This document shows positions 15,654-26,525 of a DNA stretch of 44,895 bases, piece after piece. Position 1 is the first letter of the stretch. The number at the start of each line of letters is the position of its first letter. Both the position numbers and the translations under genes were made by a program. The stretch spans positions 1 to 44,895 of the forward strand of contig JAYEOL010000048.1 in the NCBI GenBank assembly GCA_034722995.1. Reading direction: 5' to 3'. The notes beneath the pieces were generated by a model, which was not told where the DNA came from, made no database searches, and worked only from the letters and a program-made list of their open reading frames with translations. The DNA is from Candidatus Cloacimonadota bacterium. Lineage in GTDB: Bacteria > Cloacimonadota > Cloacimonadia > JGIOTU-2.

Positions 15654-18600
15654 ATGATTAGAGAATTAAAAAGAGATAAAGTTGTCAAAGATTATAATGC
15701 AGTTAGCATCAAAATTGCTTCTCCTGAAAAAATAAGAGACTGGTCTTACGGTGAGGTTACAAGACCGGAAACCATTAACTATAGAACCTTGAAGCCAGAA
15801 AAAGATGGCTTGTTTTGCGAGAAGATTTTTGGACCTGTAAAAGATTATGAATGTTCTTGTGGAAAGTATAAGAAGTATAGATTTAAAGGATTGATTTGCG
15901 ATCGCTGTGGTGTGGAGGTTACAACTTCCAAAGTTCGCAGACAAAGGATGGGTCATATTGGGTTGGCTGTTCCAGTTGCTCATATCTGGTTTGTAAAATC
16001 CATTCCAAGCCCTATTCAGCTTCTTTTAGATCTAAAATCAAGTGAATTGCAACGCATTTTGTATTATGAATCATATATCGTATTAAAGCCTGGAGCTTCA
16101 GATTACAATATTGGTGATATAGTTGACGAAGTTGCATATATTGAAGCAAAAGATAAATATCCTACCGGGTTTGTTGCTGAAATGGGTGCTGAACCAGTTA
16201 GAAAACTTTTAGAACAAATTGATCTAAATGATGAGGCTGATAAGTTACGTACTGCTATTAAGTTTGAAACAAAACAAAAGAAGATAAAACTCATCAAAAA
16301 ACTTAAAATTGTTGATTCTTTCATAAATTCTGGCAATAAGCCTGAATGGATGATTCTGGAAGTTCTTCCTGTTATGCCTCCTGACTTGCGACCCTTGGTT
16401 TATCTTGAAGGTGGAAATTTTGCTACTGCTGACTTTAATGACCTTTATCGTCGTGTGATAACTCGTAATAATAGATTAAAGGCTCTTATGGAAGGTCACG
16501 CTCCTGAAGTAATACTCCGAAACGAGAAAAGAATTCTACAAGAAGCTGTGGACGCTCTGATGGATAATAGTAGAAAATCAAGGCCTGTTAAAGGTAGAGG
16601 AAATCGTCCGCTTAAATCACTAAGCGATCAACTAAAAGGAAAACGAGGTAGATTTAGACAAAATTTATTAGGTAAAAGAGTTGATTACTCAGGGCGTTCA
16701 GTTATCGTTATAGGACCAGAACTAAAGTTAAATCAGTGTGGTTTGCCAAAAAGAATGGCTTTAGAGTTATTTAAACCATTCATTATTGAAAAGATTGAAA
16801 AAATTGGTGCCGCAAGCACAACAAAGCAAGCAAAGAGACTAATTGAGGGGAAAAAACCTGAGGTATGGAAAATCCTTGAAGAAGTAATAGAAGATTATCC
16901 TGTCCTCTTGAATAGAGCTCCAACATTACATCGTCTAAGTATCCAAGCATTTCAACCAATTTTGGTTGAGGAAAAATCAATCCAACTTCATCCGTTATTA
17001 TGCTTCCCATTTAATGCTGATTTTGATGGTGACTCAATGTCTGTTCATATCCCTCTATCAGGTGAAGCGCAAATAGAAGCTCGTGTGCTGATGAGCCCCG
17101 TTAATAATATTCTCTCTCCTGCTAATGGAAAACCTGTCTTAGTGGCAAGTCAAGATATAGTCCTTGGAGTATATTTTTTAACCTGTGCTCTGTCTGATGA
17201 ACCTGAAGAGACTAAAAATTTACCTAAATTCAGTTGTGCTAACGAAGTAGAAATGGCTTTTGAAAGAAATAGATCAGAACTTTATGGTAAAAATATAATG
17301 GAAGATCGAGATTCTAAGTCTGATAAGATTCATATCCATTCCTGGATTGACTACAAAATTCCAGGAAAAGATGAAAGAGTTATTACAACTGTTGGTAGAG
17401 TTATCTTTAATCAGATAGTTCCAGAAGAGTTAGGTTTCCAGAATTATGTCTTTGATAAAGGTAAAATAAATCAGCTAACATACGAAGTCTTTAAATCTAT
17501 GGGCGCAAGGAGAACTGCAACTTATTTAGATGAATTGAAAGATTTAGGATTCAGATATGCTACAAAGTCTGGAACTACATTTAGCCAGAGCGATATCGTT
17601 GTTCCAAAAGGGAAAAAAGCAATATTAGGCTATGCAGATGCTGATGTTGATGAAATCCAGAATGATTATGAGAATGGTATAATTACTGATAGTGAGCGAT
17701 ATGAAAGATTAATTGATAGATGGAAAATTGCAACTGAGGATATTACAGATATAATGATGGAAGAGCTAGAAAAGGATAAAAATGGATTTAATCCTATATG
17801 GATAATGTCAAGATCTGGTGCTCGTGGTGGTCGTGACCAAATAAAACAATTAGGTGCAATGCGTGGCTTAATGGAAAAGCCTCAAAGAAAACTTACTGGT
17901 GAGATAGGCGAAATTATTGAAAATCCAATTAAATCGAATTTTAAAGAAGGTCTAAGCATATTGGAGTATTTCATATCAACACATGGTGCAAGAAAAGGAC
18001 TTGCAGATACAGCCTTAAAAACAGCAGATGCCGGTTATCTAACAAGAAGATTGGTTGATGTTGCTCAAACTGCTGTTATTACAGAAGAAGATTGTGGCAC
18101 AATGGAAGGTGTTGAGATGACACCACTTAAAGAAGGAAATAAGATTATAGAGCCCATCGGTGATAGAATTAAAGGAAGGACGGCAGTTGAAGAAGTTCTT
18201 GACCCAGTTAGTGGAGAGATTATTGTAGAGGTCGGGGAAACTATATCTGATGAAAAAGCAAGTCTGATTCAGAAACATGGTATAAGATCTGTTAAAATCC
18301 GTTCCGTTCTTACTTGTGAAGCAGAAAAAGGAATTTGTGCAAAATGTTATGGAAGAAATCTTGCAACGAATAAACCAGTTGTCATTGGTGAACCAGTTGG
18401 AGTTATTGCTGCTCAAAGTATTGGAGAACCTGGCACTCAACTAACATTAAGAACTTTTCATATTGGCGGAGCCACAAGTACTGCTGTTGAAAAAGCAGAA
18501 GTCAATGCTGAAAGTGACGGTCTTATTAAATTTGAGAGACTTGATTATGTTTTTAATCGCGAAAACCAGAAAATCTCAGTTAGTCACTTAGGAAAGATAA

Positions 18601-19790
18601 AAATAACACACGCGGAAACAAAAGAAGAATTGAATCGTTACGATGTGGAATACGGAGCCAATATTTATGTTTCAGATAATCAGAAAATTGTAAAAGATAC
18701 ATTACTTTTTAGTTGGGATACATATAATAACCCGTTAATTTCTACTGTAAAAGGTACTATATATTTTGAAGATTTCATACCTGATGTTACTTATAAAAAT
18801 GAATTCAATGAGCTAACAGGAAGAAATGAAATAACTATTATTGAATCTCGCGATGTTGCAAAACAAGCACAGTTGAGAATTGAAACCAAAGATGGTGAGG
18901 ACGAATTCATCCCTCTACCAGCTGGACTTAATTTAGATGTAGAAGAAGGAAGTATAATATTTCCTGGAGAAATTTTAGGCAAAACCTCACGAGTGACTAT
19001 CAAACAAAGAGATATTACAGGTGGATTACCAAGAGTGGTTGAATTATTTGAAGCACGCTCCCCACATAATAAGGCTATCATTTCGGAAATTGACGGTGTA
19101 GTAAAAATTGGTAAACTTGCACGCCTGGGAAGAAAAGTAAAAATCGTATCTCCAGATGAAAATTACGAGAAAGAATATACAATCCCATATGGAAGAAGAA
19201 TAATAGTCCATGAAAATGATGTAGTGGAAAGTGGAGACCCGCTTTCAGATGGTCCTTTAGATCCCCATGATATTTTGTCAGCAAGGGGAATTACCACCAC
19301 TCAAGAGTTTATAACTAACGAGATATTAGAAATATACAGAAAGCAGGGAGTGGATATCAATGATAAGCATATTAGAGTGATTGTTAGTCAGATGATGCAA
19401 AAGGTAAAAATTATTGATACAGGCGACACGATTTTTTTAGAGGGAGAAATAGTAGATAAAAATCATGTAAAAAAGGTGAATCAACAAGTTGAAGCTCAGG
19501 GCGGCAGAGTTGCAACATTTGAACAATTACTTATGGGTATTACAAAATCTGCACTAATTACCGATAGTTTTATATCTGCAGCATCATTCCAAAATACTAC
19601 TAAAGTTCTTACTGAAGCTGCAGTAATGGGTAAACTTGATACACTTGAAGGACTAAAAGAAAGTGTTATTATTGGACACAGAATTCCCGCAGGCACAGGT
19701 GAAAAATTATATCATGACAAGGTTAGAGACACAATTGAGCAGGAATTAAGTCTGAGGAAAAGTGTCAGAAAATTGCTTAATTTTAGTTAA
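15654..19790 (+). CDS. rpoC: DNA-directed RNA polymerase subunit beta'
   Basis: Large catalytic subunit, 1378 residues. The N-terminal zinc ribbon uses Cys67, Cys69, Cys82 and Cys85. The active-site loop reads [12 protein letters not shown] at residues 454-465, with the three Mg-binding aspartates 456, 458 and 460 intact. The residue after the last one is Ser461 where nearly all bacteria have Gln. The second zinc site uses Cys814, Cys888, Cys895 and Cys898. The bridge-helix/trigger-loop region ([40 protein letters not shown]) is normal. ATG is preceded by AAGGA, and rpsL follows after 28 bases. Confidence 0.98.
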   Translation: MIRELKRDKVVKDYNAVSIKIASPEKIRDWSYGEVTRPETINYRTLKPEKDGLFCEKIFGPVKDYECSCGKYKKYRFKGLICDRCGVEVTTSKVRRQRMGHIGLAVPVAHIWFVKSIPSPIQLLLDLKSSELQRILYYESYIVLKPGASDYNIGDIVDEVAYIEAKDKYPTGFVAEMGAEPVRKLLEQIDLNDEADKLRTAIKFETKQKKIKLIKKLKIVDSFINSGNKPEWMILEVLPVMPPDLRPLVYLEGGNFATADFNDLYRRVITRNNRLKALMEGHAPEVILRNEKRILQEAVDALMDNSRKSRPVKGRGNRPLKSLSDQLKGKRGRFRQNLLGKRVDYSGRSVIVIGPELKLNQCGLPKRMALELFKPFIIEKIEKIGAASTTKQAKRLIEGKKPEVWKILEEVIEDYPVLLNRAPTLHRLSIQAFQPILVEEKSIQLHPLLCFPFNADFDGDSMSVHIPLSGEAQIEARVLMSPVNNILSPANGKPVLVASQDIVLGVYFLTCALSDEPEETKNLPKFSCANEVEMAFERNRSELYGKNIMEDRDSKSDKIHIHSWIDYKIPGKDERVITTVGRVIFNQIVPEELGFQNYVFDKGKINQLTYEVFKSMGARRTATYLDELKDLGFRYATKSGTTFSQSDIVVPKGKKAILGYADADVDEIQNDYENGIITDSERYERLIDRWKIATEDITDIMMEELEKDKNGFNPIWIMSRSGARGGRDQIKQLGAMRGLMEKPQRKLTGEIGEIIENPIKSNFKEGLSILEYFISTHGARKGLADTALKTADAGYLTRRLVDVAQTAVITEEDCGTMEGVEMTPLKEGNKIIEPIGDRIKGRTAVEEVLDPVSGEIIVEVGETISDEKASLIQKHGIRSVKIRSVLTCEAEKGICAKCYGRNLATNKPVVIGEPVGVIAAQSIGEPGTQLTLRTFHIGGATSTAVEKAEVNAESDGLIKFERLDYVFNRENQKISVSHLGKIKITHAETKEELNRYDVEYGANIYVSDNQKIVKDTLLFSWDTYNNPLISTVKGTIYFEDFIPDVTYKNEFNELTGRNEITIIESRDVAKQAQLRIETKDGEDEFIPLPAGLNLDVEEGSIIFPGEILGKTSRVTIKQRDITGGLPRVVELFEARSPHNKAIISEIDGVVKIGKLARLGRKVKIVSPDENYEKEYTIPYGRRIIVHENDVVESGDPLSDGPLDPHDILSARGITTTQEFITNEILEIYRKQGVDINDKHIRVIVSQMMQKVKIIDTGDTIFLEGEIVDKNHVKKVNQQVEAQGGRVATFEQLLMGITKSALITDSFISAASFQNTTKVLTEAAVMGKLDTLEGLKESVIIGHRIPAGTGEKLYHDKVRDTIEQELSLRKSVRKLLNFS

Positions 19791-19818
19791 AAATGAATTT
19801 TAAAAATAGGAGGCTTTA

Positions 19819-20196
19819 GTGCCCACAATTTCACAACTTATTAGAAAAGGCAGAACACGAAGTATGAAGTCAAAGAAATATAAGGCATTGTCAGGCTGCC
19901 CCCAAAAACGAGGGGTATGTACAAGAGTGTACACTACTACACCCAAAAAGCCTAATTCAGCATTAAGAAAAGTCGCTCGCGTTAGACTATCAAACGGTAT
20001 GGAAGTAACTTGCTATATACCTGGTGAAGGTCATAATTTACAAGAACACTCAATAGTTTTAATTAGAGGAGGGAGAGTAAAAGACATTCCTGGTGTGAGG
20101 TATCATATTATTAGAGGAACTCTTGATGCAAGTGGTGTAGAAGAAAGAAAAAAAAGCCGTTCCAAATATGGAACTAAATATACTAAAAAATTATAG
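19819..20196 (+). CDS. rpsL: 30S ribosomal protein S12
   Basis: S12 lies at the decoding centre and controls accuracy. The 125-residue protein carries KKPNSALRK (residues 43-51), the streptomycin-determining loop with the sensitive Lys version, and GGRVKDIPG with Asp89, the residue often methylthiolated. The start is GTG behind a perfect AGGAGG site. First gene of the str-type group S12-S7-EF-G, directly after rpoC. Confidence 0.98.
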   Translation: MPTISQLIRKGRTRSMKSKKYKALSGCPQKRGVCTRVYTTTPKKPNSALRKVARVRLSNGMEVTCYIPGEGHNLQEHSIVLIRGGRVKDIPGVRYHIIRGTLDASGVEERKKSRSKYGTKYTKKL

Positions 20197-20205
20197 TGAG
20201 GGTCA

Positions 20206-20676
20206 ATGTCAAGAAGAAAAAGAGCTCAAAAAAGAGAAATCCTTCCCGATCCAAAATATCATGATAAAATGATAGCTAAATTTATTAACCAAATGATGGT
20301 TTGTGGTAAAAAAAGTCTTGCGGAAAGAAAATTTTATAAAACTCTAGAATTGATTGAAAAGAAAGCAAATGATGACCCAGTTCAGATTTTTAAAAAAGCT
20401 GTTGAAAATGTAAGACCAAGAATTGAAGTAAAATCAAGAAGAATTGGAGGATCTACCTATCAAGTTCCCTTAGAGGTGAGACCAGATAGGCAACAAACCT
20501 TGGCATTTCGGTGGATTGTAAATTTTGCTAGAAAACGTAATGAAAAAACTGTTGAAGAAAAATTAGCTGCAGAGCTCCTGGCAGCATATAAGAATGAAGG
20601 CGCTTCTGTCAAAAAGCGTGAAGAAGTTTGGAGAATGGCAGAGTCAAATAAAGCTTTTGCTCACTTTAGATTTTGA
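20206..20676 (+). CDS. rpsG: 30S ribosomal protein S7
   Basis: Primary 16S rRNA-binding protein that organises the head of the small subunit. The 156 residues show SRRKRAQKREILPDPKYHD at the start, the conserved GGSTYQVPLEVRPDRQQTLAFRW block, and MAESNKAFAHFRF at the end. Length is usual. ATG follows GAGGG with a short gap, ten bases after rpsL. S7 represses the str operon in E. coli; here the S12-S7 gap is too short for the E. coli-type binding site. Confidence 0.98.
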   Translation: MSRRKRAQKREILPDPKYHDKMIAKFINQMMVCGKKSLAERKFYKTLELIEKKANDDPVQIFKKAVENVRPRIEVKSRRIGGSTYQVPLEVRPDRQQTLAFRWIVNFARKRNEKTVEEKLAAELLAAYKNEGASVKKREEVWRMAESNKAFAHFRF

Positions 20677-20809
20677 GCCACGAAGAACGCCAAGATACAC
20701 GAAGGAATTAAATAACAGAAAAATTAGTATTTCTTCGTGCCCTTAGTGGTTAAAAATGAATAACAAAAAAATTAGTGTTTCTTCGTGCCTTTAGTGGCTA
20801 AAAAATGAA
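20677..20809. repeat. CCACGAAG palindromic element with tandem 48-base duplication before fusA
   Basis: Two near-identical copies (20713-20760 and 20761-20809) share the core TTCTTCGTGCC-TTAGTGG and the ending TAAAAATGAA. An inverted left arm CCACGAAG...CACGAAGGAA lies at 20678-20707, so the RNA can fold as a stem. The second copy contains the ATG of fusA; the first contains an equivalent ATG that opens a twelve-codon reading frame ending at TAG. No normal ribosome site precedes fusA. Confidence 0.75.
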
Positions 20810-22931
20810 TAGAGATTATCCTTTAGAAAAAATTCGCAATATTGGCTTAATCGCTCATATTGATGCTGGAAAAACTACAGTTACTGAGCGAATCCTATTC
20901 TATACAGGCATTTTGCATCAAATGGGAGAAGTTCATGATGGAACTGCAACTATGGATTGGATGATTCAAGAAAGAGAAAGAGGTATAACCATTACCTCAG
21001 CTGCTACAACATGTTACTGGAAAAACCATAGGATAAATATTATTGATACTCCCGGTCATGTTGATTTTACTGTTGAAGTGGAACGCTCTCTTAGAATTCT
21101 TGATGGAGCTGTTGTTATTTTTTGTGGTGTGGCAGGAGTTGAACCACAATCAGAAACTGTCTGGCACCAAGCTGATAAATATCATATTCCCCGCTTGGCT
21201 TTCATTAATAAATTAGATAGAGTTGGTGCAGATTTTAGTTATGCTCTTGAAACTGTTAAATCAAAATTGCAACCTAATTCGTTTCCTATTCAGTTGCCAA
21301 TTATGAATGGAGAAGATTTTCTTGGTGTTATCAATTTAATTGATAATAAAGCATATATTTTTGATAAAGATGAATTAGGCATAGATTACACAGTTTGCAA
21401 CATAGCAAATGAAAATGTTAAAGGAATATCTTTGCAACAAAGAGAATTAGCAGAAAATTATCGCAGTCAACTTATTGAAAAGATTGCTGAATATGATGAA
21501 ACTATTTTAAAAAAATATTTAAATGGTAAAAAAATAAGTGAGAAGGATTTAATTACTTCTATCCGCAAATTAACTCTAAGTTGTGATTTTGTTCCTGTCC
21601 TTTGCGGCTCAGCTCTTAAAAATAAAGGTATCCAGCTTATGATTAATGCTATAGTTGATTTCCTTCCTTCTCCAATAGATGTGCCTGCAATTGAAGCTAC
21701 AATTCCAGATTCAAAAAATAAGAAGAAAATTATAGTAGATGAAACCCTTCCTTTTGCAGCTTTGGCTTTTAAAAATCAAGTTAACCCTTATGTAGGGAAA
21801 CTTACTTACCTTAGAGCTTATTCTGGAAAGATCAATAAAGGTGATTATGTTCTCAATGTTAATACTGGAAAAAAGGAAAGAATAACTCGTATTCTGCAAA
21901 TGCATTCAAATAAATCTATTAATAAAAAAGCATTATATGCTGGTGAAATCTGTGCAGTAGCAGGTCTAAATAATGCAGCCTCAGGTGATAGCATAGTTGA
22001 ACTTGGTAATCCGGTTTTACTTGAAAAAATTGCGTTTGCTGAACCGGTTATGTCTATTGCTATTGAACCAAAGACTAAAGTTGATGAAGAGAATCTTGAA
22101 ATAACTTTACCAAGATTATTTGATGAGGACCCAACATATCATATAAAGAAAGATAAGGAGACAGGACAAACTTTGATTTCTGGCATGGGTGAGCTTCATT
22201 TGGAGATTTTGATTGATAGGTTGAAAAGAGAATTTAAGGTTGATGTGAATGTAGGAAAGCCGAGAGTAAACTATAAGGAAACAATTATAAATCGTGCTGA
22301 AGCTGAAGGTATATTAGATCGCAAAGTTGGTGAACATGGACAATACGGGCATGTAAAATTGAGGATAGAACCTTATTCCGACAATTCACGGATTGGAAAA
22401 TCAAAGTATAAGATTTATTTTGAAAATGCATCCTCAGAGTATGAGATTCCAAAGCATTTTCTAAATGCTATAAAAGCAGGAGTAATTGAATCTGCACAAA
22501 GTGGGGCACTTACCGGTAATAAAGTTGAAAATATAAAAGTAGTTGTAACAGGGGGTTCATTCAACCCTGTAGATTCTTCCGAATTAGCATTTAAAATTGC
22601 TGGCTCAATTGCCTTCACTAATGCACTTAGAAAAGCTAAATCTATTCTTTTAGAGCCAATTATGAACATTAATATTGTTACACCAGAAGAATATTTAGGC
22701 AATGTTATAAATGATTTGAATAGCAGAAGAGGTAAAATTATTGAAGTTTCAGATAAGGAATCAATCAAAATCGTAAATGGTTATGTTCCTTTGAATGAAA
22801 CATTTGGATATGCAACTAATCTGAGGTCAGTATCTCAAGGTAGAGCTTCTTACTCCATGGAATTTTTTGAGTATGAAAAAGTACCAGAAAATATTTCAAA
22901 CAAAATCATTAAAAAAATGCGTGGCTATTAA
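20805..22931 (+). CDS. fusA: Translation elongation factor G
   Basis: GTPase that drives translocation of tRNA and mRNA and acts with RRF in recycling. The 708-residue protein has G1 AHIDAGKT (about residues 17-24), the switch [24 protein letters not shown], and domains II-V ending [19 protein letters not shown]4 reads NKLD rather than the commoner NKMD, a variant I associate with spirochete-type and mitochondrial EF-G. Which EF-G subfamily it belongs to would need a tree, but its position between S7 and S10 argues for the main EF-G. It lacks a Shine-Dalgarno sequence because its start lies in a duplicated repeat. Confidence 0.95.
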   Translation: MNRDYPLEKIRNIGLIAHIDAGKTTVTERILFYTGILHQMGEVHDGTATMDWMIQERERGITITSAATTCYWKNHRINIIDTPGHVDFTVEVERSLRILDGAVVIFCGVAGVEPQSETVWHQADKYHIPRLAFINKLDRVGADFSYALETVKSKLQPNSFPIQLPIMNGEDFLGVINLIDNKAYIFDKDELGIDYTVCNIANENVKGISLQQRELAENYRSQLIEKIAEYDETILKKYLNGKKISEKDLITSIRKLTLSCDFVPVLCGSALKNKGIQLMINAIVDFLPSPIDVPAIEATIPDSKNKKKIIVDETLPFAALAFKNQVNPYVGKLTYLRAYSGKINKGDYVLNVNTGKKERITRILQMHSNKSINKKALYAGEICAVAGLNNAASGDSIVELGNPVLLEKIAFAEPVMSIAIEPKTKVDEENLEITLPRLFDEDPTYHIKKDKETGQTLISGMGELHLEILIDRLKREFKVDVNVGKPRVNYKETIINRAEAEGILDRKVGEHGQYGHVKLRIEPYSDNSRIGKSKYKIYFENASSEYEIPKHFLNAIKAGVIESAQSGALTGNKVENIKVVVTGGSFNPVDSSELAFKIAGSIAFTNALRKAKSILLEPIMNINIVTPEEYLGNVINDLNSRRGKIIEVSDKESIKIVNGYVPLNETFGYATNLRSVSQGRASYSMEFFEYEKVPENISNKIIKKMRGY

Positions 22932-22946
22932 TTTTATGAGGAGATA

Positions 22947-23249
22947 ATGGATAAGATAAGAATCAGGCTTAAGGCGTATGACCATTCTCTTTTGGATAAA
23001 TCTGTTGCAGAAATTGTTAGAAATACTAAAGGAACCGGAGCCAAAATAATCGGTCCGATTCCACTGCCAACCCAGAGACGGCTTTATACCGTTCTTCGCT
23101 CTCCACATGTTGATAAAAAATCAAGAGAACAGTTTGAAATGAGGATTCATAAAAGAATCATTGATATTCAGAATGCTACTCCCAAAACTGTAGATGCCAT
23201 TAAGAACCTAAATATTCCAGCAGGTGTACATATTGAAATCAAAACCTGA
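22947..23249 (+). CDS. rpsJ: 30S ribosomal protein S10 (NusE)
   Basis: Small-subunit head protein that also acts as NusE in antitermination with NusB and NusG. The 100 residues include [18 protein letters not shown], the loop [29 protein letters not shown] and the C-terminal [14 protein letters not shown] is preceded by GAGGAG. tuf, often found between fusA and rpsJ, is absent here and lies with the tRNA genes instead. First gene of the S10 operon set. Confidence 0.98.
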   Translation: MDKIRIRLKAYDHSLLDKSVAEIVRNTKGTGAKIIGPIPLPTQRRLYTVLRSPHVDKKSREQFEMRIHKRIIDIQNATPKTVDAIKNLNIPAGVHIEIKT

Positions 23250-23282
23250 GATGACCGTAAGATATTATTCTGTCCGTTCAGG

Positions 23283-23303
23283 CTTCCCGGTGAAATCGGG
23301 GAG
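23283..23303 (+). promoter_or_regulatory. Small stem-loop upstream of rplC
   Basis: CTTCCCG and CGGGGAG can pair (one G-T) across a seven-base loop in the 69-base rpsJ-rplC gap. No T tract follows, so it is not a terminator. It could be an RNA-processing or leader structure near the L3 start, or a remnant of a palindromic repeat. Confidence 0.35.
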
Positions 23304-23318
23304 ACTAAAAGGAGAAAA

Positions 23319-23948
23319 ATGTTAGGATTAATTGGGAAAAAAATAGGAATGACCAGAGCTTTCAGCGAAAATGGGGATTCAATCCCTGTTACCTTAATTC
23401 AGGCCGGTTCCTGCACTGTAGTTCAACAAAAAACTCCAAAGAGAGACGGCTATACCGCTCTTCAACTCGGTTTTTTTGAAGTTGACGAAAATAAGATTAC
23501 CAAACCTTTAGCTGGTCATTTTAAGAGTAATAAGTTAAAGTATTATAAATTTCTAAAAGAGTTTAGGGTTGATAATAAATTGTTGAAAAAGTATCCATTA
23601 GGTTCTGTGTTGAATCCAGGAATTTTCAAATCTAATGAGATTGTTAATGTTTCTGGTACTTCTAAAGGACGCGGATTTGCTGGTGTAGTTAAAAGACACA
23701 ATTTTCATGGCAAGAATATGACTCACGGGACTCACGAGTCATTTAGAGGTGGAGGTTCTATCGGGCAATGTGCGACTCCCTCAAGAGTTGTGCGTGGGAA
23801 GAAAATGCCAGGTCATATGGGAAACGAAAGTGTTACCGTTAGAAATCTAAATATATTTAAGGTTGATGAAAAAAGAAATTTGATTATGCTCATAGGTGCT
23901 GTCCCCGGTCATAGAAATAGTCTTGTCATTATTAAGAAAATAAAATAG
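23319..23948 (+). CDS. rplC: 50S ribosomal protein L3
   Basis: Early-assembly large-subunit protein near the peptidyl transferase centre. The 209 residues begin LGLIGKKIGMTRAFSENGDSI and contain SKGRGFAGVVKRHNFHGKNMTHGTHESFRGGGSIGQCATPSRVVRGKKMPGH in pieces typical of the family, including the Gln (GQCATPSRV) that is methylated in some bacteria. ATG is preceded by AAGGAG. Standard length, second gene of the S10 operon. Confidence 0.98.
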   Translation: MLGLIGKKIGMTRAFSENGDSIPVTLIQAGSCTVVQQKTPKRDGYTALQLGFFEVDENKITKPLAGHFKSNKLKYYKFLKEFRVDNKLLKKYPLGSVLNPGIFKSNEIVNVSGTSKGRGFAGVVKRHNFHGKNMTHGTHESFRGGGSIGQCATPSRVVRGKKMPGHMGNESVTVRNLNIFKVDEKRNLIMLIGAVPGHRNSLVIIKKIK

Positions 23949-23963
23949 ATAAAGGCTTTTGTT

Positions 23964-24605
23964 ATGGAAGTAATAAAATATACAAATAATGGAGAAAAGA
24001 TCGGAAAGGTTTCATTACCCGTAAATCTTTTTGATGTTGAGATAAATACCAATGTTCTTTATGAGGTTATTAAGCTTTATTTGAAAAATCAAAGGCAAGG
24101 CACAAAATCGGTTAAAGGACGATCAGATATAAAAGGTTCTACACGCAAACTATTTAGACAGAAAGGAACTGGAAGGGCTCGTGCAGGTTCTGTTAAAAGT
24201 CCAATAAGAGTTGGGGGTGGTGTTGCGTTTGGTCCTCATCCTAAAAATTGGTATTCAAAAATTCCAAAGAAAAAGAAAAGAATTGCTCTTAAATCTGCAT
24301 TAAGTGCAAAAAAGGAGCATATCGCAATTATTGAAGATTTTGAGTTTGAAAAGCCAAACACAAAGACAGCTAATCAGATAATAAAAAATATGAAAATTCA
24401 ATATGATAGATGCTTAATTGTTGTGCCGAATAACTCCCTTAATGTTATCAAATCGTTTCATAATCTGAAAAATGTAAATACTATACGGGCTCAGGATCTT
24501 TGTTCCTATAAGGTAATGCGGTCAAGTAATTTGATTATAACTGAAAAAGCACTACAAAAGTTGGAGGATACTTTTATCCGTTCTCAGAAAGGTGAAAATG
24601 AGTAA
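23964..24605 (+). CDS. rplD: 50S ribosomal protein L4
   Basis: Large-subunit protein whose extended loop lines the exit tunnel; in E. coli it also represses the S10 operon. The 213 residues contain the conserved loop DIKGSTRKLFRQKGTGRARAGS followed by GGGVAFGPHPKNWYSKIPKK. The C-terminal globular part is complete. Its 3' end overlaps rplW by eight bases, indicating coupled translation. Confidence 0.97.
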   Translation: MEVIKYTNNGEKIGKVSLPVNLFDVEINTNVLYEVIKLYLKNQRQGTKSVKGRSDIKGSTRKLFRQKGTGRARAGSVKSPIRVGGGVAFGPHPKNWYSKIPKKKKRIALKSALSAKKEHIAIIEDFEFEKPNTKTANQIIKNMKIQYDRCLIVVPNNSLNVIKSFHNLKNVNTIRAQDLCSYKVMRSSNLIITEKALQKLEDTFIRSQKGENE

Positions 24606-24894
24606 GAATCCAAGAAAAATAATAATTCAACCTCTTATAACTGAAAAAGGAACTCATATTACGGAAGATGCAAATGGATACCTTTTTAAAGTTCATAGAG
24701 ATTCTAACAAGATTGAGATTAAACATGCTGTGGAAGAAATTTTTGATGTAAAAGTAAAGAAAGTAAACACAATTTATTGCAAAGGAAAGCCGAAGAGTTT
24801 AGGAAGATATGTTGGCAGAAGACCCAATTGGAAGAAAGCAATAGTTTATTTAGAATCCGGTGAAAGTATTAAGGAATTTCAAGTAATGAAATGA
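24598..24894 (+). CDS. rplW: 50S ribosomal protein L23
   Basis: L23 sits at the tunnel exit and is the docking point for trigger factor and SRP. The 98 residues start SKNPRKIIIQPLITEKGTH and include FKVHRDSNKIEIKHAVEEIFDVKVKKVNT and RRPNWKKAIVYLESGESI. An in-frame GTG six bases upstream is possible, but AAGG lies correctly for this ATG. The gene overlaps the end of rplD. Confidence 0.96.
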   Translation: MSKNPRKIIIQPLITEKGTHITEDANGYLFKVHRDSNKIEIKHAVEEIFDVKVKKVNTIYCKGKPKSLGRYVGRRPNWKKAIVYLESGESIKEFQVMK

Positions 24895-24973
24895 TGTTAA
24901 TTTTCAATAAGTTTGACAGAAAAAAATATAAATTAGGTTCTTTACCCTAATATTTATTTTGGAGAAGTTTTAA

Positions 24974-25801
24974 ATGGCAATAAAAAAATATAAACCTACT
25001 ACTCCGTCAAGAAGGTTTTATACGGGTTATAAATTTGATGAGATTACAAAGAAGGGACCTGAAAAATCTCTTCTAAAACCTGTAAAAAGAACCGGTGGTA
25101 GAAATAATCAGGGACGAATGACTATTCGGCATCGTGGTGGAGGCCATAAAAAATTTTATAGGATTATTGATTTTAAAAGGTATGATAAAAAGAATATTTC
25201 AGCACGAGTACACTCAATTGAGTATGACCCGAATCGTTCTGCAAGAATCGCTTTGCTTTATTATGTTGATGGAGAGAAAAGATATATAATTGCACCAGAT
25301 AAATTGCAGGTTAATGATGTAGTTATGGTAGGAGAAGATGTTGAAATCAGATATGGGAATGCTATGCCTTTAAAGAAGATTCCAATTGGGACAATGATTC
25401 ACAATATTGAATTCAAACCTAATAGAGGTGCGCAGATAGCGAGAAGTGCTGGTGTAAGCGGTGAAATCATTGCAAAGGAAGATAAATATGTTCATATTAA
25501 GATGCCATCCGGTGCGGTGCAGTTAATAAGCGGAGAATGTTATGCATCAATTGGACAGGTGAGTAATATTGAGCATAATAGTATTTCTCTTGGTAAGGCT
25601 GGTAGAAAGCGTTGGTTAGGAAGACGCCCGAAAACAAGAGGGGTTGCTATGAATCCTGTTGACCATCCAATGGGTGGTGGAGAAGGAAAGAGCTCTGGTG
25701 GTAGGCATCCAGTCTCTCCGTGGGGTTTGCCTGCAAAAGGATTTAAAACAAGAAAAAAGAAAAAGTATTCTGATAAATATATGATTAAAAGTCGGAAGTA
25801 G
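24974..25801 (+). CDS. rplB: 50S ribosomal protein L2
   Basis: Highly conserved protein needed for subunit joining and peptidyl transferase activity. The 275 residues show [20 protein letters not shown], the central [17 protein letters not shown] and the C-terminal catalytic-region block [18 protein letters not shown] with the conserved His (E. coli H229 region). A GGAG site precedes ATG. The 79-base gap before it contains TTGACA at 24913-24918, possibly part of an internal promoter, but no well-spaced -10 word is visible. Confidence 0.98.
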   Translation: MAIKKYKPTTPSRRFYTGYKFDEITKKGPEKSLLKPVKRTGGRNNQGRMTIRHRGGGHKKFYRIIDFKRYDKKNISARVHSIEYDPNRSARIALLYYVDGEKRYIIAPDKLQVNDVVMVGEDVEIRYGNAMPLKKIPIGTMIHNIEFKPNRGAQIARSAGVSGEIIAKEDKYVHIKMPSGAVQLISGECYASIGQVSNIEHNSISLGKAGRKRWLGRRPKTRGVAMNPVDHPMGGGEGKSSGGRHPVSPWGLPAKGFKTRKKKKYSDKYMIKSRK

Positions 25802-25856
25802 ATATCAGGCTTTGATTATGTTCGTTATAATAAGAAATTTTTGGAGGATTCAATAG

Positions 25857-26141
25857 ATGGCTAGGTCAGTTAAAAAGGGACCATTTGTAGATGAGCATTT
25901 GATGAAAAAAGTGGAAAAATTAAATAAAGAAGAGCGTAAGCAAGTTATCAAAACTTGGTCAAGACGTTCTACAATAATTCCTGAATTTGTTGGTCATACT
26001 TTTGCTGTGCATAATGGAAAAAAGTTTGTTCCTGTCTTTATATCTGAAAGTATGGTTGGGCATAAATTAGGTGAATTCTCTCCGACAAGAACATTTAGGG
26101 GCCATAGGGCTAAGAGAGAAAAACTTGCAGCGCGTAGGTAA
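25857..26141 (+). CDS. rpsS: 30S ribosomal protein S19
   Basis: Head protein of the small subunit that contacts S13 and the A-site finger. The 94 residues begin [21 protein letters not shown] and contain [24 protein letters not shown] and [16 protein letters not shown] strong TGGAGG site precedes ATG. Three bases separate it from rplV. Confidence 0.98.
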   Translation: MARSVKKGPFVDEHLMKKVEKLNKEERKQVIKTWSRRSTIIPEFVGHTFAVHNGKKFVPVFISESMVGHKLGEFSPTRTFRGHRAKREKLAARR

Positions 26142-26144
26142 GAA

Positions 26145-26525
26145 ATGGAAGCAATTGCTAAAGTAAAAAATCAGAGAGGTTCTGCAAAAAAAATTCGTTT
26201 GATAGCGGATTTAATTAGGAATAAAAATATCAGCGAAGCAAAAAATATACTAACTTTTTCTAAGAGAAAAGGTGCAAGAATAATCACCAAACTTTTAGAT
26301 GCTGCAATTGCAAATGCAGTCAGTAAAAAAGGCAAGGTTGAAACTGATAAATTAGTAATAAATAGAATTTTCGTAGATAATGGTATCACAATGAAAAGAT
26401 ATCGCCACCGTGCTCGTGGAAGGGCTGATATGATTAGAAAAAGAACATGTCATATTACGATATCTGTTTCAGATGAATTACAAGCACCAAAAGAAGAGGA
26501 GGAAGATATTGGGTCAAAAAACTAA
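26145..26525 (+). CDS. rplV: 50S ribosomal protein L22
   Basis: Tunnel-lining protein whose beta-hairpin meets that of L4. The 126 residues have the family pattern AKVKNQRGSAKKIRLIADLIRNKN, then KLLDAAIANAV and a hairpin KRYRHRARGRADMIRKRTCHITI. The C terminus is extended by an acidic tail, EEEEDIGSKN, whose coding sequence contains the rpsC ribosome site and start (17-base overlap). The tail may therefore exist for coupling rather than for ribosome binding. Confidence 0.97.
   Translation: MEAIAKVKNQRGSAKKIRLIADLIRNKNISEAKNILTFSKRKGARIITKLLDAAIANAVSKKGKVETDKLVINRIFVDNGITMKRYRHRARGRADMIRKRTCHITISVSDELQAPKEEEEDIGSKN

Noticed and set aside
18039-18440. 133-residue minus-strand reading frame within rpoC
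   Set aside because: Asn/Phe/Ser-rich composition is that of an antisense shadow of a conserved coding region.
26473-26508. ATG start for rpsC twelve codons upstream
   Set aside because: It would add residues absent from S3, while the TTG at 26509 follows a perfect AGGAGG and gives the family N terminus.
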